From Limnobacter sp. SAORIC-580 (lineage in GTDB: Bacteria; Pseudomonadota; Gammaproteobacteria; Burkholderiales; Burkholderiaceae_B), in the NCBI RefSeq assembly GCF_013004065.1, contig NZ_CP053084.1:2108001-2172000 (forward strand): a DNA stretch of 64,000 nt. Direction: 5' to 3'. The notes below the pieces were generated by a model. The model saw only the letters and a list, made by a program, of their open reading frames with translations. It was not told the origin of the DNA and searched no databases. Positions 17,767 through 26,690 of the stretch are shown in pieces. Numbering within the stretch: position 1 is the first letter of the stretch; every line of letters starts with the position of its first letter. Position numbers and translations under genes: made by a program.

Positions 17767-18325
17767 ATATTTACTGGGCGGCCTGCTGGCGACATTGGCA
17801 TTGAGCAGCCTGCATGCGCAGGAAAATGCAACACCCAAAGTTGAAGCCAAGGCCGAGAACAAAACCGCAGTGACACCGGTTGAGAACATCAAGCTCAATG
17901 GGGTAACAGTGCCTTTGAACATCAAGACACTGGCTGAAATTCAAAGACTGCAAGAAGAGCAAGCCATGCGGGAAGAATTACAAGCGGCGCTGAAAATTGG
18001 TGGCAGTGTAACAAGCACGGCAAGTAAACCATTGGCAACACCCACACCCGCAGCAGTTGCGCCAAGCAAAGCCACAGCAGCCCCAGTGCGAGCCACCAGC
18101 AAGGCAGCATCTGCAGTTTCAGCCAACACAGTACTCGGCGTGTATGGCACAACAGGTGCAATGACCGCTGAAATTCAAACAGCAGGTCGAAGCGTACGTA
18201 CGCTTCGCGAAGGCGAACAACTAGGCAAATTCAATATCAGGCGAATCACACAGAACGGACTGGAATTGGTCGCAAGCAACGGCAACACGCAGCATGTCTC
18301 CGTGGGTGCGCAAGTGAGGTTTTGA
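17756..18325 (+). CDS. pilP: PilP-type pilus biogenesis protein
   Basis: 189 residues. It has a signal peptide or membrane anchor (LLGGLLATLALSSLHAQ) and a coiled-coil stretch around residues 55-80. An Ala/Pro/Thr-rich linker leads to a C-terminal small beta domain (VLGVYGTTGAMTAEIQTAG ... LREGEQLGKFNIRRI) resembling GspC/PilP homology regions. PilP connects the inner-membrane platform to the secretin. It ends 2 bp before the ATPase ATG. Confidence 0.8.
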   Translation: MRTKYLLGGLLATLALSSLHAQENATPKVEAKAENKTAVTPVENIKLNGVTVPLNIKTLAEIQRLQEEQAMREELQAALKIGGSVTSTASKPLATPTPAAVAPSKATAAPVRATSKAASAVSANTVLGVYGTTGAMTAEIQTAGRSVRTLREGEQLGKFNIRRITQNGLELVASNGNTQHVSVGAQVRF

Positions 18326-18327
18326 TC

Positions 18328-20058
18328 ATGAAAAGAGACCTGGCACTGAATGTGTTGGCCACGCAAGCGGACAAAGCGCTGAAAGTTGAAAAACTCAGTG
18401 AATTGCCCGCGTTTTCGCGCGTGCTGACCGACGGCAGTGCGGGGGCTTTGCTGAAGCTACCCGCTGCAGTTGAAAAACATGTGTGTGCCATTGAAACTGG
18501 TGTGAAGCGCGCGATCATTTTGTATGATGCGGAAAAACTCGCGCAGATTCGCCCTTTCATTTCACACCTGCGCGGCAAACTGATTGCCGAGAAATTCACG
18601 TTTGAGCGACCCGAAATTGGTTGTGGTGGTGGCGTAATCGAGCACTTGATCGAGAACTCCCGAACCAAAATCGACAGTACCGAAGGCGAAGAAGACCCGG
18701 CTGTAGCGCAGTCCAAAGCCAAAGAAATTTTTGAATCCTGGGTGGCTTTGGCTGTGCAGGAACGCGCAACCGACATTCACGTACAAGTGATCAACAACAT
18801 TGCGGAAGTGAAACTGCGCGTGGATGGTGAACTTGAATTTTTGCGTGACCAGCAAGGCGGCGTGTACACCCCGCTGCAAGCAGAGCGTGCCGTAGCTTGG
18901 GCCTACAACAATGCATCGGGCAAGGGGTCGAACAGCAACAGTCAATTCTCGGTGGGCGAAAACCTGTACTGCATGATCGCCGCCCGCGAAGTGGGTGGCA
19001 AACGTGTAGCCATGCGCTATCAATCCATGCGAGGTTGGGCCGGTATCAAAGTGGTGTGCCGCTTGCTATACGTTGACATTGATGCACCCACTCTCAGCTA
19101 TGAGCAATTGGGTTATGCCCCTTCGCACATGAAGCAGTTAAAGAGTGCGTCCAATACACCCTCTGGTACCATTATTTTTGCGGGTGTTACAGGTTCAGGC
19201 AAAACCACCACGCTGAAAACTTTCATTGAAACGCACCCCGGCAACGGTACAGATGCGTTTTACTCGATTGAAGACCCGGTGGAATACCCATTGCGAGGCG
19301 TGCACCAAATTCCGATTCAGCGTGATTTGCTTGACCGCAAAGGCTCAGCCGCCAAATACGCCGAAGTGGTTGCAGGCCTTATGCGTGCCGACCCGGGCTG
19401 CGTGTTGATGGGTGAAATTCGCGACCCGGCCACTGCAATTTCAGCGCAGCAAATTGTTGAAACAGGCCACATGGCTTGCGGTACGGTGCATGCGCATTTG
19501 ATTTCCGGCATTGTGCCGCGCCTAACCAACGAAGAAATTGGCATGAGTCGCGACGTGCTGACCAACCCCAATATTTTGACATTGCTGGTGTACCAGGCCT
19601 TGGTACCCAAGCTGTGCCCACACTGCAAAATTGGTGGCCGCCTGTACCAACAGGGCATGCCCGATTCAGAGCATGTATTTGAGCTGCTCGACACACTGGA
19701 AACACGCTTTGAACTGGGGCGCGACCTGTTCTACTTTAAAAAACAAGGCGGCTGCCCCAAATGCAAACACCGCGGCACTGCGGGCTTGAGCGTGGTGGCT
19801 GAAATTCTGACCCCCGACCGGAAGTGGCTGAACCTGATTCGCCAAGGCAAAGACTACGAAGCGATGATGTACTACCGTTCAAAATCGGATGGCAATTTCC
19901 GATCAGCGAACATGGACGGAAAAACAGTGTTTGAACACACCTTGTACAAGGCATTGCTGGGCGAAGTGGACCCGCGCCACTGCGAACGCTTTGACAGCTT
20001 TGACCGTTTCGAAATCATGAACGACGCCGACCGCGCCGAAACTGCGGCTTACACCTGA
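18328..20058 (+). CDS. pilQ: PilQ-type pilus assembly ATPase
   Basis: 576 residues of the GspE/PilB secretion ATPase superfamily. Walker A is GVTGSGKTTT (residue about 286), the Asp/Glu box is IEDPVEYP, Walker B is LMGEIRDP and the His box is GHMACGTVHAH. Two CxxC pairs (CPHC and CPKC) are placed as in zinc-binding members. I used the ATG at 18328, two codons after the TTG that overlaps the pilP stop. It powers pilus extension from the cytoplasmic face, and no separate retraction ATPase is present, as in R64. Confidence 0.92.
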   Translation: MKRDLALNVLATQADKALKVEKLSELPAFSRVLTDGSAGALLKLPAAVEKHVCAIETGVKRAIILYDAEKLAQIRPFISHLRGKLIAEKFTFERPEIGCGGGVIEHLIENSRTKIDSTEGEEDPAVAQSKAKEIFESWVALAVQERATDIHVQVINNIAEVKLRVDGELEFLRDQQGGVYTPLQAERAVAWAYNNASGKGSNSNSQFSVGENLYCMIAAREVGGKRVAMRYQSMRGWAGIKVVCRLLYVDIDAPTLSYEQLGYAPSHMKQLKSASNTPSGTIIFAGVTGSGKTTTLKTFIETHPGNGTDAFYSIEDPVEYPLRGVHQIPIQRDLLDRKGSAAKYAEVVAGLMRADPGCVLMGEIRDPATAISAQQIVETGHMACGTVHAHLISGIVPRLTNEEIGMSRDVLTNPNILTLLVYQALVPKLCPHCKIGGRLYQQGMPDSEHVFELLDTLETRFELGRDLFYFKKQGGCPKCKHRGTAGLSVVAEILTPDRKWLNLIRQGKDYEAMMYYRSKSDGNFRSANMDGKTVFEHTLYKALLGEVDPRHCERFDSFDRFEIMNDADRAETAAYT

Positions 20059-20060
20059 AC

Positions 20061-21212
20061 ATGACATTCAAAAAGAAACTCAGCAACTTTTTCAATGCCA
20101 TCAACTTGATGGACTTTCGCGGCAAGCGCGAAGCATTTTACGAACAGCTCGCCAAGTCGATTGAAAACAAAGAACAGTTCAAAACCTTTCTGGAAGAAGA
20201 ACTGAAAATTGCCCGCCACAAGCGAACACGCAACAGCAGCCGGGAAGCGGCCTTGAAGCTGATGGTTCGTAAACTGAGTTTGGGCGACGACTTTCTGATT
20301 AGCCAAATTCTGGGCACCGTAATGCCACAAAACGACCGCATGATGCTGGCCGCCGTGGACGAAGCCAAAGACAAACCGGGCACCTTGCGTGCATTGGCCG
20401 CAGCGATCAAATCGCAAAAAGAAGCCAAAAGCGTGATCTGGAAGGCCATTTTCCCGCCCATGGTGTTGATACCCGGTGTGGCAGGTTTCAGCTACGTGCT
20501 GGCCACGCAGTCCATTCCAATTATTGTGAAAGTGGCACCGCCTGAAGTGTGGACACCGTTCAATATGTCGGTGCGAATCGTGTCGGAAATTGTGGCTTCT
20601 CATGGCGGTTTGATTGTGGCCAGTGTTATTGGTGCTATCGCCGCATTTACTTATGCCCTGCCCCGCTGGAAAGGCAATTTGCGAAGCCAATTGGAGCAAG
20701 TGCCGCAGGGCTGGGGCTTCTTGCTGTTTCCAGTGGCGCCGTTCTTGCTGCCGCTGTCGATTTATCGCGACTTTCAGGTCAGCCTTCTGGTCACCTCGCT
20801 CGCGGTGCTATTGAAAAGTGGAGCCACTTTGTCGTCGGCACTGGACACACTGAAACGCAATGCCGACCCCTGGATGCGCTGGCATTTGAAAAAGATCATG
20901 AACCACTTAAATGTGGCCCCTACTGATTACATACCTGCCTTTAGCAAAGGGCTGATGAGCCCGAAACTGCTGGCCCGCCTGGCCACCACCATTCGCAACA
21001 ACCCACAGTTCGACAAGATTCTGATTCAACTGGGCACCGAAGGTGGTGAAGACATTCGCAATGAAATTGGCAACACCGCCAAGGGTTTGAATGCCGTGTT
21101 ATTGAGTGTTGCTGCGGCTGTGGTGGTGTTTTTGTACGTGGGGCAATTGTCGATCAGCCAAAGCATGACCGAGGAACTGGACCCTGTGAAAAGAATGCAA
21201 CGCATGCGTTGA
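20061..21212 (+). CDS. pilR: PilR-type type II secretion F (platform) protein
   Basis: 383 residues. It has the GspF/PilC-like layout of two cytoplasmic helical domains and about three membrane segments (KAIFPPMVLIPGVAGFSYVLA, GLIVASVIGAIAAFTYAL, and one near the C terminus). It follows the ATPase by 2 bp, is the inner-membrane core that the ATPase drives, and is the last gene before the independently promoted pilin. Confidence 0.9.
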   Translation: MTFKKKLSNFFNAINLMDFRGKREAFYEQLAKSIENKEQFKTFLEEELKIARHKRTRNSSREAALKLMVRKLSLGDDFLISQILGTVMPQNDRMMLAAVDEAKDKPGTLRALAAAIKSQKEAKSVIWKAIFPPMVLIPGVAGFSYVLATQSIPIIVKVAPPEVWTPFNMSVRIVSEIVASHGGLIVASVIGAIAAFTYALPRWKGNLRSQLEQVPQGWGFLLFPVAPFLLPLSIYRDFQVSLLVTSLAVLLKSGATLSSALDTLKRNADPWMRWHLKKIMNHLNVAPTDYIPAFSKGLMSPKLLARLATTIRNNPQFDKILIQLGTEGGEDIRNEIGNTAKGLNAVLLSVAAAVVVFLYVGQLSISQSMTEELDPVKRMQRMR

Positions 21213-21221
21213 AATAAGTGC

Positions 21222-21249
21222 TTGACACCACAACTGATTGATCTACAAT
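21222..21249 (+). promoter_or_regulatory. Strong sigma-70 promoter of the major prepilin gene
   Basis: TTGACA (21222-21227), a 16-bp spacer and TACAAT (21244-21249), immediately upstream of the prepilin gene. It explains separate, higher expression of the pilin. Confidence 0.8.
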
Positions 21250-21327
21250 CAATCCGTCTGTTGGTATATATACGGAATGCTTGGGCCAACATGTACTACA
21301 CAATTTCCCTTCGGAGAGGAATCAAAA

Positions 21328-21876
21328 ATGATTACATCGCACACACTGAATGCCCGCCGCAAACAAAGCGGTATTACCCTGATTGAAGTATCAATCGGCC
21401 TGATCATTGCAGCGATTGTTGCTGCCGCAGCCTTTATCGCATTTCAGAACAATGCACGCCGTACCGAAGTTCAAGACAACATCAAGCAGATTACGGAAAT
21501 CGTCAGCGAGACCAAGCAGAAGGTTGGTATCAATGGTGGGGCTGCCGGATACACTGGACTCACAGCAGAACTGGCTGCAACTCTAGGTATTCTGCAAGAA
21601 ATCGGTCAATTAAATAGTTATGGTCAGGCTATCAATCTCACCGAGGGAACTGACGCTGTAAACGAGGCAATACTTACGTGGAACGGCGTTGAAGGCGATC
21701 AGTGTACTGATATCGTTCTCGCAGTCGGATCTGCAGCAACGAACGTTGCAAATGGTGAAGTCGGAACGTGGGATTTAGAGACAAACGGTCAAATGAGTCT
21801 CGCTAACGCAGGCGTGGTATGCGGAAATGATCCTGAAGTCGTTGCAAATCTGGCAATCACCTTCGGCCGTCGTTAA
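21328..21876 (+). CDS. pilS: PilS-type major type IVb prepilin
   Basis: 182 residues. A long basic leader (MITSHTLNARRKQSG) is followed by the cleavage context G/ITLIEVSIGLIIAAIV with Glu at +5, then the N-terminal assembly helix. The C-terminal part has a Cys pair (DQCTDIVLA and VVCGND) for the usual disulphide loop. I chose the ATG at 21328 because GGAGAGGA lies 6 bp upstream. The mature protein starts with Ile rather than Phe, as allowed in type IVb pilins. It has its own promoter and a following stem-loop. Confidence 0.9.
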   Translation: MITSHTLNARRKQSGITLIEVSIGLIIAAIVAAAAFIAFQNNARRTEVQDNIKQITEIVSETKQKVGINGGAAGYTGLTAELAATLGILQEIGQLNSYGQAINLTEGTDAVNEAILTWNGVEGDQCTDIVLAVGSAATNVANGEVGTWDLETNGQMSLANAGVVCGNDPEVVANLAITFGRR

Positions 21877-21896
21877 TCACATCTCATGTAGCACAG

Positions 21897-21920
21897 CAAG
21901 GGGGCAACACTGCCCCCTTG
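21897..21920 (+). terminator. Stem-loop after the prepilin gene
   Basis: Perfect 10-bp stem (CAAGGGGGCA / TGCCCCCTTG) with an ACAC loop, followed by a weakly T-rich sequence. It probably acts as an attenuator or mRNA 3'-end stabiliser, giving more pilin than minor-pilin transcript. Confidence 0.7.
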
Positions 21921-21945
21921 TTCATTTGAATCAAGGCGAATTACC

Positions 21946-22950
21946 ATGCTTGACTCACTGAAACACCGTAACACCAAGCACACAGGCTTTCTCAGCATCG
22001 AGCTGGCGCTGGTGCTGATCATCAGTGCCATCATTGCCTTCGCTGTGGTTCAGCAACAAGCACGTTCTGCAAAATCCTCTGTCGCGAAAATCCAGGCTGA
22101 TCAACTCAACCAGGTCGGCGACGCATTGAATTCCTACACCGACTTGTACCGGCGCGGCATTTCTGCCCCCGGTGATTTACAAGTGGATTTGAACAACGAC
22201 GGCATCACCGATGTCACGATTCCCGAAACCCCGGTTACAGGCAACGAAGGAAGTAAACTGACGCCCACCATTGAAAACCTGATTGATGTGGGCCTGTTAC
22301 CTGCAAGCTTTGTGAACCGCCCTGCTGCATCGGATGGACAATTCATTACCCGCCTTTCAATTTTGCCAGCGGGCTGCTCTATGGCAGCAGACAATTGCCG
22401 CATTGAAGGCTACATCACCCTGAACCAACCAGTGACAATTGGTGGGCAAGACGGCTCCGCTGGCGAATTCGACAGTGACATTGCAGGCGACATGCTGAGC
22501 TTCATGGGCGGCAACGGATTCACCACTCTACAAGCCGATACCCCCGCCACCAGCGCGGGCGGCAACTTCACTGTGGCGCTGGATATTGACGGCAATGGCA
22601 CGACCGATGCCAACACACCCGCGGGCATACCCGGCGTGCGCGTAGGCGCACTGGCCTCCCGATACGATGTGCGTAACCCGATTGCCGATGTTGATTTTTG
22701 CCGAGGCAACCGAACCCTGAACTGGGTGAACAGTGGCAATTCCTGCACCACCGTTATTTTTAACGACACACCAGTGGGCTATCGCTTTGTGGCGGTTGAT
22801 GCCGACACTGGCGGCGGCGCAGGTGGCGGAGGCAGTGCCTTCATTCGCTGTGTGTACAACCCAAATGCCAACCCGCCCGCGCAATTGTCCATTCTCAGCA
22901 GCTGCTGCCAAAACGGTAACCAGGCCTGCACCCCACCTGCGGTGCCTTGA
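21946..22950 (+). CDS. Large type IVb prepilin-like protein (PilV position)
   Basis: 334 residues. The prepilin leader ends ...KHTG, followed by FLSIELALVLIISAIIAFAVVQQQARSA with Glu at +5. The rest is a long Asn/Asp/Gly-rich domain with a late Gly-rich linker and a Cys-rich end (CVYNPNANPP..SSCCQNGNQACTPP). By place and size it is the likely tip or minor pilin, analogous to R64 PilV. No shufflon repeats are visible. Its stop is 2 bp before the peptidase ATG. Confidence 0.8.
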   Translation: MLDSLKHRNTKHTGFLSIELALVLIISAIIAFAVVQQQARSAKSSVAKIQADQLNQVGDALNSYTDLYRRGISAPGDLQVDLNNDGITDVTIPETPVTGNEGSKLTPTIENLIDVGLLPASFVNRPAASDGQFITRLSILPAGCSMAADNCRIEGYITLNQPVTIGGQDGSAGEFDSDIAGDMLSFMGGNGFTTLQADTPATSAGGNFTVALDIDGNGTTDANTPAGIPGVRVGALASRYDVRNPIADVDFCRGNRTLNWVNSGNSCTTVIFNDTPVGYRFVAVDADTGGGAGGGGSAFIRCVYNPNANPPAQLSILSSCCQNGNQACTPPAVP

Positions 22951-22952
22951 TC

Positions 22953-23483
22953 ATGAACAGGCGCCAGTTTATTGCTGCTGCAAGTTCGATTTCGCTGACT
23001 GCACACCTGGACAAGCTGGCTTGGGCCACGCAATCCCCCAGCTACACCTTGCTGGACATTCAACGCGGCCCGGATCGCTTTCAAATTGATTTCAGCACGC
23101 CTGAAGGTTACCGCACAGCCGCCTGGATGCTTCGCGATATTCGAGCCAACCGGGTGGGCGTACCCAATATTGAAATGTTGCAACTGGCAGCATGGGCTCA
23201 AATTGTTTTGGCTGAACACCACGCCTACACCGTGTTTGAAGTAACCTCGGGTTTGCGGACCCATCACACGAATTCCATCATCGAGGGTGCAGCCCGACAT
23301 TCACGTCATTTGCCCGATGAGAGCGGACAGTTTTACGCCATGGACATCAAACCCATTGGTGTGAATATTGATCAATTGGCTAAAACCCTACAGTACCCCG
23401 CATTCGGGGGGGTTGGTGTTTACAGAAGCCATGTTCATTTCGATATTCGCGACTACGCCACACAATGGCGGTCAAAAAAATGA
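22953..23483 (+). CDS. Tat-exported DUF882/M15-type murein peptidase
   Basis: 176 residues. It opens with a twin-arginine signal (MNRRQFIAAASSISL). The body has TSGLRT, EGAARHSRH, YAMDIKP and YRSHVHFDIRD, supplying the His/Asp/His zinc ligands of the YcbK-like M15 family. These enzymes cut peptidoglycan cross-bridges. In R64 this position holds the PilT lytic transglycosylase, so a different type of wall-cutting enzyme appears to have taken over that role. Confidence 0.85.
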   Translation: MNRRQFIAAASSISLTAHLDKLAWATQSPSYTLLDIQRGPDRFQIDFSTPEGYRTAAWMLRDIRANRVGVPNIEMLQLAAWAQIVLAEHHAYTVFEVTSGLRTHHTNSIIEGAARHSRHLPDESGQFYAMDIKPIGVNIDQLAKTLQYPAFGGVGVYRSHVHFDIRDYATQWRSKK

Positions 23484-23495
23484 TTAAATTCATCA

Positions 23496-23513
23496 ACTTG
23501 AGTCACTTCAAGT
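23496..23513. repeat. Inverted repeat downstream of the pilus operon
   Basis: ACTTGA-GTCACT-TCAAGT has 6-bp perfect arms. A second wider pair, ATGATACG (23529-23536) and CGTATCAT (23597-23604), surrounds the leader of the next gene. They are possible operator sites. Confidence 0.35.
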
Positions 23514-23636
23514 CAACCACAAAGCGACATGATACGTTGTCCATTTGTGTTAAATAATGATTTTTAGATCAAATTACAATTTGAGAGTCTTGATTCCGTA
23601 TCATCATTAACCCACGAGATTGCTTTATCACGCGCC

Positions 23637-24218
23637 ATGCCTCAAATTAACAACAAGAACAAGCCACGCACAGGTGCCTACCTGAACCTGTTCAAGCAAA
23701 AATACGGGCTAACCGTGTCAAAAATGTGCGCTTTGTTCGGTATCAGTACCCAGGCGAAATTTAACTCAATTGTTCGCCCACCCGAGGGCAATTCTAGCGA
23801 TGAACCGCTCGATCCCACGGTTGCTTTAATTTTGAGGCTGTACGAAACCCATGAGTCGCTGGTTCCTTTGAACAATGAGCTCAGCCTGGAAGACACCTAC
23901 AAAATGTTTCAAAGGGTGTTCGGAAAAACCAAAGTCAGCGAAAGCACTTTTGGTCAATTGTTGGGCCGTAGCGCAGGTTCCGGTTACCGGTGGTTGAACG
24001 GTTCAGGCAATGCCACACCGCAAGTGGGCATCGTGCTGGAAAGGCTGCACCACATGTTGGCCAGCGGCATGGAAGAACCGGAAGTTTGTTATTTGTGGCT
24101 GGACATTGTTCATCAGGAATACCGGGCGCGTAACCAAGTGCCACCGCTAAACGATATAGACGCAGTGAAGTTGTTGATCCAGAAGTACCCGCTTAAATAC
24201 AAACACATGGCGTCATGA
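23637..24218 (+). CDS. Unrecognised protein with helix-turn-helix-like repeats, linked to pilus locus
   Basis: 193 residues, no signal or membrane segment. Two regions look like DNA-binding helix-turn-helix or Cro-like folds (LTVSKMCALFGISTQAKFNSIV and VSESTFGQLLGRSAGSGYRWLNG). They are separated by a helical linker, as if the domain were duplicated. It lies 154 bp after the M15 peptidase on the same strand, and the intergenic region contains inverted repeats. It may regulate the pilus locus; this is inference. Confidence 0.6.
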   Translation: MPQINNKNKPRTGAYLNLFKQKYGLTVSKMCALFGISTQAKFNSIVRPPEGNSSDEPLDPTVALILRLYETHESLVPLNNELSLEDTYKMFQRVFGKTKVSESTFGQLLGRSAGSGYRWLNGSGNATPQVGIVLERLHHMLASGMEEPEVCYLWLDIVHQEYRARNQVPPLNDIDAVKLLIQKYPLKYKHMAS

Positions 24219-24225
24219 ACAAAAC

Positions 24226-24840
24226 ATGGATTACACCGAGGTCAAACTGATTGCTGTGTGGAGCGGACCCAAGGCCCCACCCAGCCAGTTGAAACTTTCT
24301 GATTACAAATTGCCCGTGGCAGGTCGCATGCCGAAGAACTACTTCAATGCACTGTACGGCAACCGCAATGCCTACATGGCATTGGGTGAACTGTTGTCGC
24401 AAGCTCAAAAAGCAGGTCATTACTTTTCAACAGCCACCATTACCGTGGGCATTGAAACGCCACGCAAGCCGGGCGTGGTGCACCTGGAAGACCTGGGTGA
24501 AGAAAGTGGCACGCAATTTGTAAATTTGTCGCGCGTATCCAAAGAAGTGGTGTCAGAAGTGGCTGACATTTACCGTGCGTGTAGCGCCTTTAAAAAAATG
24601 CCTGAGGGCGAAATAGACTGGCGCAAGCCTTTTCGCTTCATGCCAGAATGCCCTGAGCACTTGCCTGTGGTGTTCGATCTGCTGCAGTGCTCAGTGCTGG
24701 TTCACCCAGTGGCTTTTACCACCACACCCGAGGGCAAGCACCACTTCATTGCCAGCTTTGATCCCGATCGGGTCAAAATTCTGGATGCTCAACCCAACCG
24801 ACATGAAATAGGCCCACACCCAGAGCAAATCGTTTTTTAA
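24226..24840 (+). CDS. Unrecognised cytoplasmic protein after the pilus locus
   Basis: 204 residues with no signal peptide, membrane segment or recognised motif. It starts 8 bp after the preceding helix-turn-helix-like gene and is probably co-transcribed. Its composition is ordinary for the chromosome. Its stop overlaps the convergent small membrane gene by 4 bp. Confidence 0.6.
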   Translation: MDYTEVKLIAVWSGPKAPPSQLKLSDYKLPVAGRMPKNYFNALYGNRNAYMALGELLSQAQKAGHYFSTATITVGIETPRKPGVVHLEDLGEESGTQFVNLSRVSKEVVSEVADIYRACSAFKKMPEGEIDWRKPFRFMPECPEHLPVVFDLLQCSVLVHPVAFTTTPEGKHHFIASFDPDRVKILDAQPNRHEIGPHPEQIVF

Positions 24841-25094
24841 ATGTGGTACTGGGGTGTTTTGTGGTTGGGTGCGTTGGGGCCAGCCTGTTGAGGCGGCAAT
24901 ATGGTGATGATGGGCTGGGTCAGCTGATTGCTGAGTGAAAACGCCTGGGGAACCATGCCGTTTTCATCGGCATGCATGTAAATAATCGACATGACTGCGG
25001 CGCAGAAGCTGATGACCAGTATCGCCACCATGGTAAAAATCACCGCGAGTATTCGTGTTGCAAGCCTTGGCCTTGTGGGGTTGAGTCCGTTCAT
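24837..25094 (-). CDS. Small inner-membrane protein of unknown function
   Basis: 85 residues. One strong transmembrane helix (LAVIFTMVAILVISFCAAVMSIIYM) follows a short basic N terminus, and the tail is Pro/Gln-rich (TILPPQQAGPNAPNHK). The ATG at 25094 has AAGGAA 8 bp upstream, so I prefer it to a longer in-frame start. Confidence 0.6.
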   Translation of the reverse strand: MNGLNPTRPRLATRILAVIFTMVAILVISFCAAVMSIIYMHADENGMVPQAFSLSNQLTQPIITILPPQQAGPNAPNHKTPQYHI

Positions 25095-25144
25095 GCTGCA
25101 TTCCTTCACACCTTGGCATTTAACATTACAACTTCTGTACAAAA

Positions 25145-25957
25145 TTACAAGCCATTCTTGCGCTGAAAAATTTGCCACTGGCGAATAATTTCATGCAATG
25201 CAGCAAGGCCGTCGGTCAATGCTGCGGGCCCAGGCTGCAAAATCAAGGGCGATTTAACCTCGAAAATTTGCTGGTGCTTCACTGCACTCACATTGCCCCA
25301 CCCTGCCCGTGCCGCCACGGTTTCCGGGCGAAATTTTTTGCCGCACCAAGAGCCAATAATGATGTCAGGATTGCGGCGAACAATTTCACTGCTGTCGGCA
25401 ATAATACGGTTCTTGCCCAGGCTTTGCGTGGCAAGCTCGGGAAAGCAATCGTCGCCCCCGGCAATACCAATCAGCTCGCTCACCCATTGAATGGCGCTGA
25501 TCGGCGGCTCGTCCCATTCTTCAAAATACACCTTGGGGCGCACAGGCCATAGGCTGGCTTGAGCGCGTATGCCTTCCACTTGCGCCTGAATTTCAGCAAT
25601 CAGTTGCAGGCCCTTTTCCGCCGCACCCACCATGGCGGCCACCTGGTACATCATGCTGAATATCTCGGGCACCGAACGTTGGTTGAACACCGTCACCTGC
25701 ACGCCATGGCGAATCAAGGCACTGGCAATGTCGGCCTGCAAATCAGAAAAACCAAACACGCAATCCGGGTTCAAAGCCAAAATTTGATCAATCTTGGCAG
25801 TCAAAAATGCACTCACCTTGGGTTTTTCAAGGCGGGCTTTGCGTGGGCGCACAGTGTAGCCAGAAATACCTACAATCCGGTGTTCTTCACCCAGCAGGTA
25901 AAGCCACTCGGTGGTTTCCTCGGTGAGGCAAACAATGCGTTCGGGCAGTTGGATCAT
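25145..25957 (-). CDS. Cobalamin-binding-protein-like (BtuF-type) protein, no signal peptide
   Basis: About 270 residues of the class III solute-binding fold: ERIVCLTEETTEWLYLLGEEHRIVGISGYT at the N terminus, then the VYFEEWDEPPISAIQWVSELI domain crossing. It matches BtuF-like vitamin B12 or iron-siderophore binders. No signal peptide is seen, so it is predicted cytoplasmic, as in a known subset annotated as cobalamin-binding. Its start overlaps the stop of the upstream M48-like lipoprotein gene. Confidence 0.8.
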   Translation of the reverse strand: MIQLPERIVCLTEETTEWLYLLGEEHRIVGISGYTVRPRKARLEKPKVSAFLTAKIDQILALNPDCVFGFSDLQADIASALIRHGVQVTVFNQRSVPEIFSMMYQVAAMVGAAEKGLQLIAEIQAQVEGIRAQASLWPVRPKVYFEEWDEPPISAIQWVSELIGIAGGDDCFPELATQSLGKNRIIADSSEIVRRNPDIIIGSWCGKKFRPETVAARAGWGNVSAVKHQQIFEVKSPLILQPGPAALTDGLAALHEIIRQWQIFQRKNGL

Positions 25958-26514
25958 TTGCACAGGTCTTCAGTGCCAAACCGAAAGCGTGCACCGGTGT
26001 ACTGTTCAATTTCTGCAATGGCCTTGCAGGGGTTTTCGCCACGATCAATCAAATGCTGTGCTGCATAGTGGTTGGCCCGTGTTTCAACTTGATCAAGAAA
26101 GCCTTTAAATTCAGGGTCTTGACCATAGGCGCCCAAAAGCGTCATGAAAGCATTGTTCATCAGTTCGGTGTCTTTGGCGTTGGTTTGGTGAATGCGTTTC
26201 AACAAATCATACCCACGCCGAGGGTCGTCGTATTTCAGGTGCACCAGTTCATGCACAAAAACATAACGCAGTGCTGCGTCGCTAAGCCCCTCGGAAAAAG
26301 CCTCGTCAATCACGATCTGGGTTTTGCCTTTGGCAAAGGCAAACAGGGGGCTTTTCTGGAAACCCATGCGGGAATACGGCACATCGTACTGCTGGCGCAG
26401 TTCTTCAAACATGCTGAGGGTGTCGGCGAAATCGCGTTGGGGCGGCGTGGTACAACTGCTCACCCAGGGAAGCAGGAATAAAACCCAAATCCAGCGAAAC
26501 GGCGTAAGGCGCAT
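25954..26514 (-). CDS. M48-like metalloprotease lipoprotein
   Basis: 186 residues. A lipoprotein signal ends in WVSSC, then a zinc-protease helix HELVH (residues about 88-92) is followed by a helical region with a downstream ETRANHYAAQ segment. This suggests a small membrane-tethered M48/M78-type peptidase. It is transcribed with the B12-binding-like gene (overlapping ends). Confidence 0.75.
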   Translation of the reverse strand: MRLTPFRWIWVLFLLPWVSSCTTPPQRDFADTLSMFEELRQQYDVPYSRMGFQKSPLFAFAKGKTQIVIDEAFSEGLSDAALRYVFVHELVHLKYDDPRRGYDLLKRIHQTNAKDTELMNNAFMTLLGAYGQDPEFKGFLDQVETRANHYAAQHLIDRGENPCKAIAEIEQYTGARFRFGTEDLCK

Positions 26515-26690
26515 TCGGTTGTGAAGACTATGTTGTGAGTATTTTGATGACAGCGTATCGAAATACTACTATCAAATAGAAAGGCTGGTGAAAATTTGTT
26601 CAACGCTTTGGCAGCCCTCAAGCCGACTGGCTGCACCTTGGTTTTTTGCGTTACACTGCCAGCCCTTTTTCAATTTCAGCGAGCCAAGCC

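Noticed and set aside
21946..22950. Shufflon (PilV C-terminal switching)
   Set aside because: No inverted repeats or alternative 3' segments and no Rci-type recombinase follow the gene.
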